From an uncultured Clostridia bacterium (GTDB lineage: Bacteria; Bacillota; Clostridia; TANB77; CAG-508), in NCBI GenBank assembly GCA_947624195.1, contig CANQJH010000007.1:1-59820 (forward strand): a DNA stretch of 59,820 bases, read 5' to 3'. Each line of letters begins with the position of its first letter. Positions within the stretch are counted from its first letter, which is position 1. Position numbers and translations under genes: made by a program. This document shows positions 25,172 to 35,166 of the stretch, one piece after another. The notes under the pieces were generated by a model. It was not told the DNA's origin. It saw nothing but the letters and a program-made list of their open reading frames with translations, and searched no databases.

Positions 25172-26563
25172 ATGAAATTAAAATTAGACAAGATAAATAT
25201 GAAAAACATTATAATTATTTATATTTTGGTACATCCAATAATTGATGTTATTACCTCTCTTTTAGTACGAAATGTAAATGAAATTTTGACACTTGGAATT
25301 GTTGTACGTACTTTGTTTATGTTAGGAGTAGCAACTTATTCATTGATTGTATCAGAAAAAAAATATAGAATAAAATCATTCATATATTATGCGTTGCTAT
25401 TGGCTTATATGTTAGCCTTTTTAGGAATCAAATTTTCAAAACATGGAACTGAGGGAATATTAACTCAAATTAAAGGAATAGTTAAAACATTTTATTTACC
25501 TATTATTTTGGTTGCATTAATACCAATATTCAAAAAAGATAATATAAAAGTTGACAACAAAATACTTATATATAGCTTATTAGGATATACTGCAGTAATA
25601 TTTTTGGCGAGAATATGCGGAGTAGGATATAGAACATATCCTGATAAAGAAGGAACATTTGGATTATTCTTTGCTGCAAATGAAATAGGGGCTATACTTG
25701 CTAGTGTGTCTCCAATTTTGGTACTTAGCCTTTTAAATGGAGAAAAGGGAAAAGTTATAAATTTCATTACTTTATTTTTGTATATATTTGCTATATTAGA
25801 AATGGGAACAAAAGCACCATTTTTTGGAGCTTTAATATTAGCTGTAATTAGCTTTATCATTTGTGTTATTAGATTTTTTGTAGCAGATAAAAAAACATAT
25901 TTAAAAAAAGGAATTGTTATAATTTGCATTACTTTAATATCAATTATGGCTCTTCCTTATTCACCAGTTGGAAAAAATATAGAAAAAACTAACGGAGTTA
26001 CACTTCCAAAAATAAGTTTTTCATTTAACAAAAACAACAATAATAGCAATGAGGAAAAACATGAAGAAGAGCATAAGGAGGAAGAAGAGCCTGATAAAAA
26101 ATTAGATTCTCTAATAAGTGGAAGAGATGATTATCTAAGAGACAATATGGAAAGATACAAAGCTTCAAATATACTAAATAAAATATTTGGAATTGGCTAT
26201 GTTGTATATGATTATGAAAATCCTATAGATTTAAAACTAATTGAAATGGATTACTTCGATATAGCAATATGCGATGGAGTTTTAGGATTTATATTGTATT
26301 TTATACCATTTGTGATTATAGCTGTATGTATACTAAAGTATATAGTATTAAACATAAAAAAAGTTATAATAAACCAAGATGTATTGCTTATGTTTTATTC
26401 GTTGGTAATATGTGTAGCTGTAGCTTTGCTTGCAGGACACGTACTAAATGCTCCAGCTAGTGGAATCTTTATAGCCATTATTACTATTGAATTATTTATG
26501 AAATTAAAAGAAATTAATGAAGACAGACTTAATCATAAATTGAGCGAAGAAAACATGAAATAA
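25172..26563 (+). CDS. O-antigen ligase/polymerase-like membrane protein (Wzy/WaaL)
   Basis: About eleven membrane helices make up this protein, with a large extracytoplasmic loop near residues 275-345. The loop is rich in Lys/Glu (EEKHEEEHKEEEEPDKK) and carries SGRDDYLRDNMERYK, a typical Wzy_C-type region. TFGLFFAANEIGAILASVSP matches the family region where a growing glycan is handled. It probably polymerises or ligates repeat units of the surface polysaccharide made by the following genes. I chose ATG 25172, after AAAAAGGA; a TTG 54 bases upstream lacks a ribosome binding site. Confidence 0.75.
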   Translation: MKLKLDKINMKNIIIIYILVHPIIDVITSLLVRNVNEILTLGIVVRTLFMLGVATYSLIVSEKKYRIKSFIYYALLLAYMLAFLGIKFSKHGTEGILTQIKGIVKTFYLPIILVALIPIFKKDNIKVDNKILIYSLLGYTAVIFLARICGVGYRTYPDKEGTFGLFFAANEIGAILASVSPILVLSLLNGEKGKVINFITLFLYIFAILEMGTKAPFFGALILAVISFIICVIRFFVADKKTYLKKGIVIICITLISIMALPYSPVGKNIEKTNGVTLPKISFSFNKNNNNSNEEKHEEEHKEEEEPDKKLDSLISGRDDYLRDNMERYKASNILNKIFGIGYVVYDYENPIDLKLIEMDYFDIAICDGVLGFILYFIPFVIIAVCILKYIVLNIKKVIINQDVLLMFYSLVICVAVALLAGHVLNAPASGIFIAIITIELFMKLKEINEDRLNHKLSEENMK

Positions 26564-26628
26564 GTAAAGAGTCTAATGCATTAAAAAGCGTTATATTAAA
26601 ATGTAATAAATTAGGAAGGATTGCAATT

Positions 26629-27768
26629 ATGAAAAAAGTTACTATATTGGCTCTTCATCTAGGAGTTGGAGGAACTGAGAATGCAATTATTTCACTAAGT
26701 AATATGCTGAGTGAAAGATATGAAGTTGAAATTATATGTAACTATAAATTACAAGAAAATACAGCATTTAAGGTTAATCCAAAAGTCAAGGTAACATATT
26801 TAATGACTACATTGAAACCTAACAGAGAAGAACTAAAAAGAGCAATACATGAATTTAATATTTTTCAAATTATAAAGCAATGTTTTATTAGTTTGAAAGT
26901 ACTATATTTAAGAAAGAAGCTAATGGTACAAGCAATCAAAAAACTAGACTCTGACGTAATAATTACAACTAGATATTTTCACAATGCGTGGTCTGGAAAG
27001 TATGCTAAGCCAGGAACTTTAAAGATTGCTCAAGAGCATAACCACCATAATAACAATAAAAGATACATAAATAAAACTTTAAGATGCATTAAGAATATAG
27101 ATTATTTTTTGCCAGTATCACAAGAACTTACTGACTTTTACTCAGAAAAGTTGCAGAATTCTAAAACTAAATGCTTATATATTCCTCACAGCATAGATAA
27201 TTTTCCAGAAGAAGTTTCTAATCTAAATGAAAAAAATATAATTTCAGTTGGAAGATTATCAAAAGAAAAAGGGTATTTAGATTTAATAGATGTTTTTAAG
27301 ATAGTTCATCAAAATAACCCAGACTGGGTACTAAACATTGTAGGAGACGGAATAGAAAAGGATGCCCTTATTGATAAAATAGTACAAAATGGTTTAGAGA
27401 AAAATGTTGTCTTACATGGATTTAAAGATAAAGAAGAACTAAATAAGTTATATCAGAATGCATCAATTTATGTAATGACTTCATATACAGAATCTTTTGG
27501 AATAGCTTTAGTTGAAGCAGAAAGTTTCGGGCTACCAATTCTAGCATTTGATAGCGCTCAAGGTGCTAAAGAAATTATAAAAGATAAAGAAAATGGCTAT
27601 TTAGTGCAACATAGAGATATAACGGAAATGGCTAATAAGATAGATAACTTAATAAATAATGAAGAATTAAGACACAAGTTAGGAGCAAAGGGAAGAGAGC
27701 TATCACATAACTATAAGAAGGAAAATGTAGCTAGCAAGTGGTTTGATCTAATAGAAAATAATAGCTAA
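26629..27768 (+). CDS. family 4 glycosyltransferase
   Basis: This GT-B retaining transferase acts on the cytoplasmic face during repeat-unit assembly. The N-terminal domain begins VTILALHLGVGGTENAIISL. The donor-binding C-terminal domain has IISVGRLSKEKGYLDLIDVF, LNIVGDGIEKD, VVLHGFKDK and the EX7E motif TESFGIALVEAESFGLPIL. The length of 379 aa is normal. Sugar and linkage cannot be read from sequence. AGGAAGG precedes the start. It is the second gene of the polysaccharide cluster. Confidence 0.9.
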   Translation: MKKVTILALHLGVGGTENAIISLSNMLSERYEVEIICNYKLQENTAFKVNPKVKVTYLMTTLKPNREELKRAIHEFNIFQIIKQCFISLKVLYLRKKLMVQAIKKLDSDVIITTRYFHNAWSGKYAKPGTLKIAQEHNHHNNNKRYINKTLRCIKNIDYFLPVSQELTDFYSEKLQNSKTKCLYIPHSIDNFPEEVSNLNEKNIISVGRLSKEKGYLDLIDVFKIVHQNNPDWVLNIVGDGIEKDALIDKIVQNGLEKNVVLHGFKDKEELNKLYQNASIYVMTSYTESFGIALVEAESFGLPILAFDSAQGAKEIIKDKENGYLVQHRDITEMANKIDNLINNEELRHKLGAKGRELSHNYKKENVASKWFDLIENNS

Positions 27769-27890
27769 TAAATAAAATACTAATTAAACTATTAAGTAAA
27801 AAACAAAAATAAAATATTAATTAAAATAAATAAAATTTATAACATAAATTAAATATACAAAATAAAACAAAAGAAAGGTCAAAAGATAAA

Positions 27891-29051
27891 ATGAAAGTGT
27901 CAGTAATTATGCCTACATATAATGATTGCAGTACAATAAAAGAAGCTTTGGATTCTTTGCTAAAACAGACTTATAGCAACTGGGAACTTATAATAGTTGA
28001 TGACGGGTCGACTGATAATACAGATGAAGTTGTAAACAATTATATAAAAAAGCATGATCACGAAAATAGAATTAAATATTTTTATCAAGAAAATGCTGAC
28101 CAGCTAAATGCTATTATTACAGCTTTGGATTTTGTGACTGGTGATTACATTTATATTCTACACTCAGATGATTTATTAAATGAAAGAACTACATTAAATA
28201 AGTGTGTAAAATATATGGACTCTCACAAAGACTGTGATGCAATTATATCAGACATAAACATTATAAATGATAAAGGCAAATTAGTTGGAGTTCAAAAAGT
28301 TGATGATTACCGCAATACGAAAGAAGACATACCTTTATTAGAACTATGGCTTGGAAGAAATTTATATACTGATGTAGGATTCTTTAGAAAAAATATTTAT
28401 AAATCTAGTATAAAGAAAACTTACCTAACTTGGAATATGCCATTTTGGCTTAAGACTAATGGGGACAAACTAGATGTACTAAATGTAAAAAAAGTAGATT
28501 TCATTTTTATGAAGTATAGAATTGGTGAGAGCAATTACATTAATAGTGATTTAGGCAAGCTTAATGTCATCAATGGAGAACTTAGAACACTTACAACAAT
28601 TATGGGGCAGTACAATATACCTTTTTATAAATTGCAATATTATTTATTTAGAGTTTGTCACAAGTTACATATACAATACAGACCTTACTATCAGCAAAAA
28701 GAACAAAAAAACAAAGCTGATATCATACAATTTGCTATAAAAAAGCGTTTTGGCAATTCGTATAAAAACAATGTATTTTTAAATTCACTAGTTAATTACT
28801 ATACTTATGATTCATCAAGAAAGATTAGGATAAAACAGCGTATAAAAAATGATGTTATTTATCAAGGAAAAGACGTTCGTAGATTTAACAAAAATTTGCT
28901 TGATGGAAAGTTAGAGAAATTTTATATAAATTTACTAAAACAAGTTAACAAAGGATTTGGCACAATCATAGTTGAAAGCAAAACAGAAAAAGAAAAAATG
29001 AAAACCATATGTAAATTTTTATGTATAAATCCAGAAATTATCACAAAATAA
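27891..29051 (+). CDS. family 2 glycosyltransferase
   Basis: This GT-A inverting transferase begins MKVSVIMPTYNDCSTIKEAL. ELIIVDDGSTDNT is the nucleotide site and YILHSDDLL the metal-binding DXD region. The 386-aa chain has a basic C-terminal half (from about 250) with no recognised domain, which may position the lipid-linked acceptor. No membrane helix is seen. The 122-base gap before it is A/T-rich with degenerate AATAAAATAT-like repeats. The stop is 15 bases from the flippase gene. Confidence 0.88.
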   Translation: MKVSVIMPTYNDCSTIKEALDSLLKQTYSNWELIIVDDGSTDNTDEVVNNYIKKHDHENRIKYFYQENADQLNAIITALDFVTGDYIYILHSDDLLNERTTLNKCVKYMDSHKDCDAIISDINIINDKGKLVGVQKVDDYRNTKEDIPLLELWLGRNLYTDVGFFRKNIYKSSIKKTYLTWNMPFWLKTNGDKLDVLNVKKVDFIFMKYRIGESNYINSDLGKLNVINGELRTLTTIMGQYNIPFYKLQYYLFRVCHKLHIQYRPYYQQKEQKNKADIIQFAIKKRFGNSYKNNVFLNSLVNYYTYDSSRKIRIKQRIKNDVIYQGKDVRRFNKNLLDGKLEKFYINLLKQVNKGFGTIIVESKTEKEKMKTICKFLCINPEIITK

Positions 29052-29066
29052 GAAATGTGAGGAAAG

Positions 29067-30575
29067 ATGAAAAGCAGGACAAAATCAACAATTATAAATT
29101 TTTTAACTGATGCAATGCCTCAAATCTTGATACTTTTGCTTGGACTATTTAAATCAAAAGTATTTATAGAGATGTTAGGCAATGAGAAACTTGGCTTATA
29201 CCAGTTATATGGCCAAGTTGTTAGCTATTTGGTCTTGATAGAGGGTGGAGTAAATACCGCTTTGCTATTTAGACTTTATAAGCCTATCAGTGAAAAAGAT
29301 GATAAAAAAATCAATTCTCTAATGTCTGCTTCACGAGTTATATTTAATGTCATTGGAGTATTGATTTTAGGTGTTGGCTTCATACTATCATTTTTTGTTA
29401 AATTTTTTATAAAAGATGGCAATTTTGATTTTTCATACATACAGATGACTTTCATGATATACTTAATAAGTCAGTCAGTTTACTATTTTTCAATACCATA
29501 TAGAGTATTATTTGAAGCAGACCAGAAAAAGTATGTCCCAAACATAGTTTTTCAGGGAGTTACAATTGTTAAATCAATTTTAGAAATAATTATCGTAAAT
29601 CTTGGATTTGATTTGCCAGTAGTCTTAATATCTTTAGCAATTTGCAGTTTAGTGGGAAATGGTGTTATAATAATATTATTCAAGCAAACTTATAAAAAAG
29701 TAGATTTCAAAGCAAAAAAAGATTTCTCAATGCTAAAGGATGTAAAAGACTTATTTGTAAATACAATTGGAAACTTGGTAACAAGCAATATTGATATAGT
29801 AATTATTTCTAAAGTTATAGGATTAAAGTATGTAGTTGTATATTCAACATACAACTACTTTGTAGAAGGAATAAGGCAACTTGTCGACAAAATAGCTGGT
29901 GCTACAATGTCAAGTGTAGGGGACTTGTTAGTGTCAGACAAAGAAAGAGGTTTGCAAGTATTTAATGAATTTAACCAATTTGTATTTTTCGTTGCTACTA
30001 TTTTGTGCGTACCTTTGTTTTTACTTATTAACCAATTCATAAAAATATGGTATAATGGTGAAATAAAAACAAGCCTAATACTTTCTGTATTGTTTACAAT
30101 AATATTATTTTACCAAATTGTAAAGATACCACTTAAAGTTTTTACATTTTCATCTGGAAAGTTTAGAGAGGTTAAATGGTTTGTTATATTTGAAGTAATC
30201 ATAAACTTGACATTATCAATTATTCTAGTGCAATACATTGGAATTGCTGGTGTATTAATTGGAACAATTGTATCAATGCTTATTGCAGACTGGTGCACAA
30301 AGCCTTTTGTAATAATTAAGAAAATCTTAAATGAAAATGTATGGAAATATTACTTTAAATTTATTGTAAATACAGCCTTTATTGTAATTATGGCTACAGT
30401 ACTATATTTTATTATTCCAAAGGATATTTCAAATTTAGCTGTATTTATTATCGTAGGAATTATAACTGCATTGCTCAATACAGCAATTGCATGCATTTAT
30501 TATTACATAACAAAGCAATATCAATTTGTATATAGATTTAAGAATTATTTTAAGCGTAACAACGAAGAAACATAA
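29067..30575 (+). CDS. polysaccharide flippase (Wzx/MOP family)
   Basis: This protein has twelve to fourteen predicted membrane helices. It begins MKSRTKSTIINFLTDAMPQI with early charged and amphipathic segments, then EMLGNEKLGLYQLYGQVVSYL, typical of Wzx-type lipid-linked oligosaccharide flippases. It would move undecaprenyl-linked repeat units across the membrane for polymerisation by the Wzy-like protein. AGGAAAG precedes the start, 15 bases after the upstream GT2 gene, so the two are co-transcribed. A second flippase lies at 36224-37660. Confidence 0.85.
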   Translation: MKSRTKSTIINFLTDAMPQILILLLGLFKSKVFIEMLGNEKLGLYQLYGQVVSYLVLIEGGVNTALLFRLYKPISEKDDKKINSLMSASRVIFNVIGVLILGVGFILSFFVKFFIKDGNFDFSYIQMTFMIYLISQSVYYFSIPYRVLFEADQKKYVPNIVFQGVTIVKSILEIIIVNLGFDLPVVLISLAICSLVGNGVIIILFKQTYKKVDFKAKKDFSMLKDVKDLFVNTIGNLVTSNIDIVIISKVIGLKYVVVYSTYNYFVEGIRQLVDKIAGATMSSVGDLLVSDKERGLQVFNEFNQFVFFVATILCVPLFLLINQFIKIWYNGEIKTSLILSVLFTIILFYQIVKIPLKVFTFSSGKFREVKWFVIFEVIINLTLSIILVQYIGIAGVLIGTIVSMLIADWCTKPFVIIKKILNENVWKYYFKFIVNTAFIVIMATVLYFIIPKDISNLAVFIIVGIITALLNTAIACIYYYITKQYQFVYRFKNYFKRNNEET

Positions 30576-30648
30576 ATGAGTTTTCGAAAGAAATAACATA
30601 AACTTATAGATGAAGAAGCATAGATTCATTTACAGAAAGGATTAGCAA

Positions 30649-31365
30649 ATGTCAATACCAAAAAAAATTCACTATGTTTGGATGGGAAAACAAGAAAAGC
30701 CAAAAGCAATTAAAAAATGTATGAAAACTTGGGAAAAATATTTACAAGACTATGAAATAATTGAATGGAATGAAGATAATTTTGATATTAATTCGCATCC
30801 ATTTGTAAAAAAGGCGTATGAAGCAAAGAAGTGGGCTTTTGTAAGTGATTATGTTAGAGCATATGTGATTTATAATCAAGGCGGTATTTACCTAGATACA
30901 GATGTATTTGTAATAGATAAGTTAGATTCACTTTTAGACAATAGAGCATTTGTTGGATATGAGGAGCCAGATTATCCATTTACAGCAGTTTTTGGCGCAG
31001 AACCTAAACATCCACTAATCAAGAAAATGTTAGATTATTATGATAATATTGATATGGATTTTAAATTTGAAGACAACAATACTATATCTGTTTCAAATAT
31101 TTTAATTAATGATTATAATTGTCAATTAGGCAATAAAGAGCAAATGCTTGCAGATGGAATAAAAGTCTATAAAGATGGAGTACTTTGTAATCCTTCAAAA
31201 GATTCACTTACAGTACATGTCTTTTTGGGAACATGGCTTGATAATAGTAAATGGAAAAATAGAGTTCACGAATTTTTGAGGATGAAATTTCACAATAAAT
31301 TTAACATTAGATTATATTGCATTTACAAGAAAATAAAAAACAAAATTCAGGGAGTAAAAGTTTAA
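30649..31365 (+). CDS. OCH1/GT32-like sugar transferase
   Basis: The start, MSIPKKIHYVWMGKQEKPKA, is typical of the Gly_transf_sug (GT32) family. AFVSDYVRAYVIYNQGGIYL followed by DTDVFV contains the metal-coordinating DXD motif. At 238 aa it is a single catalytic domain with a basic C-terminus (KKIKNKIQGVKV). Related capsule enzymes add hexoses to repeat units. AAAGG lies upstream. Confidence 0.88.
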   Translation: MSIPKKIHYVWMGKQEKPKAIKKCMKTWEKYLQDYEIIEWNEDNFDINSHPFVKKAYEAKKWAFVSDYVRAYVIYNQGGIYLDTDVFVIDKLDSLLDNRAFVGYEEPDYPFTAVFGAEPKHPLIKKMLDYYDNIDMDFKFEDNNTISVSNILINDYNCQLGNKEQMLADGIKVYKDGVLCNPSKDSLTVHVFLGTWLDNSKWKNRVHEFLRMKFHNKFNIRLYCIYKKIKNKIQGVKV

Positions 31366-31447
31366 AATTATTATGTGATTAACATTAAAAACATAAATCA
31401 AAAAAATTTAAAACATAGATCAAAACATAGAAAGGTGATTAGTTTTA

Positions 31448-32551
31448 ATGATTAAAGTAATGGTAGTCTTTGGTACAAGGCCAGAAGCAATAAAAATGGC
31501 TCCACTTGTAAAAGAATTGAAAAGCAGAGAGGAAATTAAGTGCATAGTTTGCGTAACTGCTCAACATAGAGAAATGCTTGATATGGTACTTGATACATTT
31601 AATATAGAGCCTGATTATGATTTAAATATTATGACCCAAAATCAAACTTTAAGTGATATAACGAGTAGAGTTTTAAAAGGTTTGGAAGAAGTATTAGACC
31701 AAGAAAAGCCTGATATTGTACTAGTACATGGAGATACAACAACTACTTTTTCAGGAGCATTAGCTGCTTATTATAAACAAATTGATATAGGACACGTAGA
31801 GGCAGGTCTAAGAACATGGAATAAATATTCTCCTTATCCAGAGGAAATGAATAGGCAGATGGTAGGAGTCTTGGCAGATATGCACTTTGCTCCAACTGAA
31901 AATAGTAAAAACAGTTTGCTAAGAGAAGGCAAAGATGAAAAAGATATTTTTGTTACAGGCAATACTGCTATTGATGCATTAAGTACAACTGTTAGTGAAG
32001 ATTATAAAAACGATTTATTTGACTGGGTTGGAAATAACAGATTAATTCTTGTAACTGTACATAGAAGAGAAAATCTGGGTGAGCCAATGAAAAAGATCTT
32101 TAAGGCAATAAAAAGAGTGGTAGATGAATTTGACGATGTACGAGCTATTTATCCTATGCATTTAAATCCAAAAGTAAGAGAAGTAGCTAATGAAATTTTA
32201 GGACAAGATGAAAAAATAAAGTTAATTGAGCCACTTGAAGTGATAGATTTTCATAATTTTATAAATAAATCATATCTTATTTTAACAGACAGTGGGGGTA
32301 TACAAGAAGAAGCTCCAACTCTTGGAAAACCTGTATTAGTTCTAAGAGATACAACAGAAAGACCAGAAGGAATTGAAGCAGGAACGTTAAAGCTTGCAGG
32401 AACAGACGAAGAAAAAATTTATGAACTTACTAGGGAATTGCTAACAAACAGGGAAGAATACGAAAGAATGAGCAAAGCTGTAAATCCATATGGAGATGGT
32501 AAAGCTAGTAAAAGAATTGTTGATGAAATAATAAAAAGGTACAACAAATAA
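31448..32551 (+). CDS. wecB: UDP-N-acetylglucosamine 2-epimerase (non-hydrolysing)
   Basis: This enzyme interconverts UDP-GlcNAc and UDP-ManNAc in the cytoplasm. The hallmarks are VVFGTRPEAIKMAPLVKEL, VLVHGDTTTTFSGALAAYY, HVEAGLRTWNKYSPYPEEMN, VTVHRRENLG and LTDSGGIQEEAPTLGKPVL. The length of 367 aa is typical. The next gene is a ManNAc transferase of the TagA/WecG family, so the product UDP-ManNAc is probably used at once for a ManNAc-GlcNAc lipid intermediate. AAAGGTG precedes the start. Confidence 0.96.
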   Translation: MIKVMVVFGTRPEAIKMAPLVKELKSREEIKCIVCVTAQHREMLDMVLDTFNIEPDYDLNIMTQNQTLSDITSRVLKGLEEVLDQEKPDIVLVHGDTTTTFSGALAAYYKQIDIGHVEAGLRTWNKYSPYPEEMNRQMVGVLADMHFAPTENSKNSLLREGKDEKDIFVTGNTAIDALSTTVSEDYKNDLFDWVGNNRLILVTVHRRENLGEPMKKIFKAIKRVVDEFDDVRAIYPMHLNPKVREVANEILGQDEKIKLIEPLEVIDFHNFINKSYLILTDSGGIQEEAPTLGKPVLVLRDTTERPEGIEAGTLKLAGTDEEKIYELTRELLTNREEYERMSKAVNPYGDGKASKRIVDEIIKRYNK

Positions 32552-32617
32552 ATATAGTCACTATACAAAATGCTAAAAAAGATGAACATAAAAAATTTAG
32601 GAGGAAAAGACTTTTTA

Positions 32618-33355
32618 ATGAGAGAATATTTTGAAAAAATATATAAAAGAAGCCAAGGAGAGTTTTATAATCTCATAAAAGATAATTTAATAAATAATCA
32701 AAAAACTTTTGTCATTACAGCTAACCCAGAAACAATAATGTTAGCGGAAGAAAATGATATTCTTAAAAGTGCCTTTCTAGATGAAGAAACAATAGTTGTT
32801 CCTGATGGAATAGGAATTGTTAAAGGGGCCAAAATGCTTGGATACAAAAAACCAGATAAAACAATTACTGGAATTGCTTTGGTAGAAGAGCTGTTTAGGT
32901 ATTGTAATGATTACAAAAAGAGTCTGTTCTTATTCGGGGCAAAAAAATCTGTGTTAGATGCATTAGTTAAAAAAATACAAAAAGATTATCCAGACATATG
33001 CATTTCAGGTTCAATAGATGGATATGTAGAAAATAAGCAAGAGGCTTTTGCTACAATAAAAGAAAAAAATCCTGATGTTGTATTAGTAGCTCTTGGGGTT
33101 CCTAATCAAGAAATTATAATATATCAAAATCTTAAAGACTTTGACAAAGGCATATTTGTTGGTGTTGGAGGAAGTTTTGACGTTCTAAGTGGTATGAAAA
33201 AAAGAGCACCAAAAATATTCTTAAAGTACAATTTAGAGTGGCTTTATAGGATTACTAGAGAGCCTAAAAGGTTAAAGAGATTTTTAAAAAGTAATGTAAA
33301 ATATATAAGCAAAATAAAAGATGAAAAGAAAAATAAAACAAGCAAAGATGAATAA
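32618..33355 (+). CDS. TagA/WecG/CpsF family (GT26) glycosyltransferase
   Basis: GT26 enzymes transfer ManNAc or ManNAcA from UDP to lipid-linked GlcNAc. The conserved parts are FVITANPETIMLAEEND with TANPE, VVPDGIGIVKGAKMLGY, LFLFGAKKSVLDALVKKI, PDVVLVALGVPNQE and FVGVGGSFDVLSGMKKRAPK. I start at ATG 32618, which follows TAGGAGG by 13 bases; upstream in-frame starts lack a site. The context after wecB supports a ManNAc substrate. The 3' end and spacer show short repeats (AATAAAACAAGCAAAGATG, AATAAAACGAGCAATGATC). Confidence 0.9.
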   Translation: MREYFEKIYKRSQGEFYNLIKDNLINNQKTFVITANPETIMLAEENDILKSAFLDEETIVVPDGIGIVKGAKMLGYKKPDKTITGIALVEELFRYCNDYKKSLFLFGAKKSVLDALVKKIQKDYPDICISGSIDGYVENKQEAFATIKEKNPDVVLVALGVPNQEIIIYQNLKDFDKGIFVGVGGSFDVLSGMKKRAPKIFLKYNLEWLYRITREPKRLKRFLKSNVKYISKIKDEKKNKTSKDE

Positions 33356-33431
33356 AACGAGCAATGATCAATAACTCAGCAATGACGCAAACAATAATAA
33401 CGAACAAAATAAGTATAATGGGAGATATCTT

Positions 33432-35147
33432 ATGGACGACATTAAAGAAGTAATTGCAAAACTAATTGAAAATGCAATTGAAAATAGTGAAATTAATACA
33501 CAAGAAATAAAAGAATATATAGAAATTCCTAAGGAAGAAAGCAATGGGGATTATGCTTTTCCTTGTTTTAAGCTTGCAAAAGTTTTAAGACAGGCTCCAA
33601 ATCAAATTGCAGAAAACTTAAAAAATAACATAATTACAGATGGCACAGTTATAGATAAGATAGAATCAGTTAGTGGATACTTAAATTTTTTCGTTGACAA
33701 ATCTCAAATAGTAAAAAGTGCAATTGAAAAGTTTGATATACAAAAAAAGGACTACGGAAAACTTGATGTAGGAAATGGCAAAAGAGTATTAGTTGAATAT
33801 TCTTCTCCAAACATAGCTAAACCTTTCCATATAGGACATTTAAAGACAACTATAATAGGCAATGCACTTTATAACATATATAAATATTGTGGCTATGAAA
33901 CTATAAGTTTAAACCATTTAGGAGACTATGGCACACAATTTGCAAAGCTTATAGAAGGTTATAAAAGATGGGGAAAAGAATATGACCTTTCTACAAATGC
34001 AATAGACAAGCTATCTGAAATATATAAAAGAATCAACGAACTTTGCGAAGAAGATGAAAACGTTTTAGAAGAGTGTAGACAAACCTTTAAGAAATTGGAA
34101 GGTGGAGACGAATATTGCGTAAAACTTTGGAACGAATTCAAAGAGCTTAGCTTAAAAGAATTTGATAAAATCTATGATTTGCTTAATGTTAAGTTTGATT
34201 CATATAAGGGTGAAGCATTTTACTCAGATAAAATGCAAGAAGTAATTGATATATTAGAGAAAAATGGAAAGCTAACTGAATCACAAGGAGCTAAGGTAGT
34301 TGATTTAACAGATAAAGGTATAAAAGCGCCTTGCATTATACAAAAATCAAATGGTTCATCAATTTATGCAACAAGGGATTTGGCAGCAATTTTATATAGA
34401 GCGCGAACTTATGATTTTGATAAATGCATATATGTAGTAGGAGAAGAACAAAATTTGCACTTTAAACAAGTATTTGAAGTAGCAAAATACCTTGACTTAG
34501 ATGAAAAATATACAAACGGTTTGGAACATGTAAGCTATGGTATGATTTTTCTTCCTGAAGGTAAAATGTCAACTAGAAAAGGAAATTTTGTTAAAGTAGA
34601 AGATTTACTGAATGAATCTATATCAAAAGCAAAAGAAATTATGCAAGATAGAAGCCTAGAGGATAAAGAGAAGATTGCAAAACAAGTTGGTATTGGTGCA
34701 GTTATATTTGAAGATTTAAAAGAATCAAGAATAAAGAACCAAATATTTGACTTAAACGAAGCACTTAACTTTAATGGAGAAACAGGACCATATGTACAAT
34801 ATATGGCTGTAAGAACCAAAAGTGTTTTAGATAAGGCAGGGTATGTGCCAAATAAAGATGATGTTGATTTTAATGTACTAACAGATGATTCAAGTATTAA
34901 ATTAATGAAGTTAATAAACAATTTTGACAAAATAATTTTAAATAGCATGGACAAAAATGAGCCATCAATAATTACTAGATACAGCGTTGATGTAGCAAAA
35001 GCATATAGTATTTTTTATAATAACAATAAGATACTAAGTGAAGATAGAGAAAGTCAAAATGCTAGATTATATCTAACTTATATGACAAAGATAACATTGG
35101 AAAATGCATTAAAACTTCTAGGAATTGAAGTGCCAGAAAAAATGTAG
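33432..35147 (+). CDS. argS: arginyl-tRNA synthetase
   Basis: This class Ia enzyme charges tRNA-Arg. The N-terminal Add-1 domain (about 1-110) precedes the catalytic core with VEYSSPNIAKPFHIGHLKTT (HIGH signature). SNGSSIYATRDLAAILYR, EEQNLHFKQVF and a KMSTRKG loop follow. The C-terminal DALR anticodon domain ends in LGIEVPEKM. At 571 aa it is full length. It sits inside the polysaccharide cluster and is followed 19 bases later by the PssD-like gene, so it may share that transcript. No T-box is found upstream. Confidence 0.97.
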   Translation: MDDIKEVIAKLIENAIENSEINTQEIKEYIEIPKEESNGDYAFPCFKLAKVLRQAPNQIAENLKNNIITDGTVIDKIESVSGYLNFFVDKSQIVKSAIEKFDIQKKDYGKLDVGNGKRVLVEYSSPNIAKPFHIGHLKTTIIGNALYNIYKYCGYETISLNHLGDYGTQFAKLIEGYKRWGKEYDLSTNAIDKLSEIYKRINELCEEDENVLEECRQTFKKLEGGDEYCVKLWNEFKELSLKEFDKIYDLLNVKFDSYKGEAFYSDKMQEVIDILEKNGKLTESQGAKVVDLTDKGIKAPCIIQKSNGSSIYATRDLAAILYRARTYDFDKCIYVVGEEQNLHFKQVFEVAKYLDLDEKYTNGLEHVSYGMIFLPEGKMSTRKGNFVKVEDLLNESISKAKEIMQDRSLEDKEKIAKQVGIGAVIFEDLKESRIKNQIFDLNEALNFNGETGPYVQYMAVRTKSVLDKAGYVPNKDDVDFNVLTDDSSIKLMKLINNFDKIILNSMDKNEPSIITRYSVDVAKAYSIFYNNNKILSEDRESQNARLYLTYMTKITLENALKLLGIEVPEKM

Positions 35148-35166
35148 TATGAAAGGAAATTGTTTG

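Noticed and set aside
33335..33431. Distinct repeat element between tagA and argS
   Set aside because: The short AATAAAAC(A/G)AGCAA(A/T)GAT units are too few and degenerate for a separate feature; they are noted under the general junction-repeat pattern.
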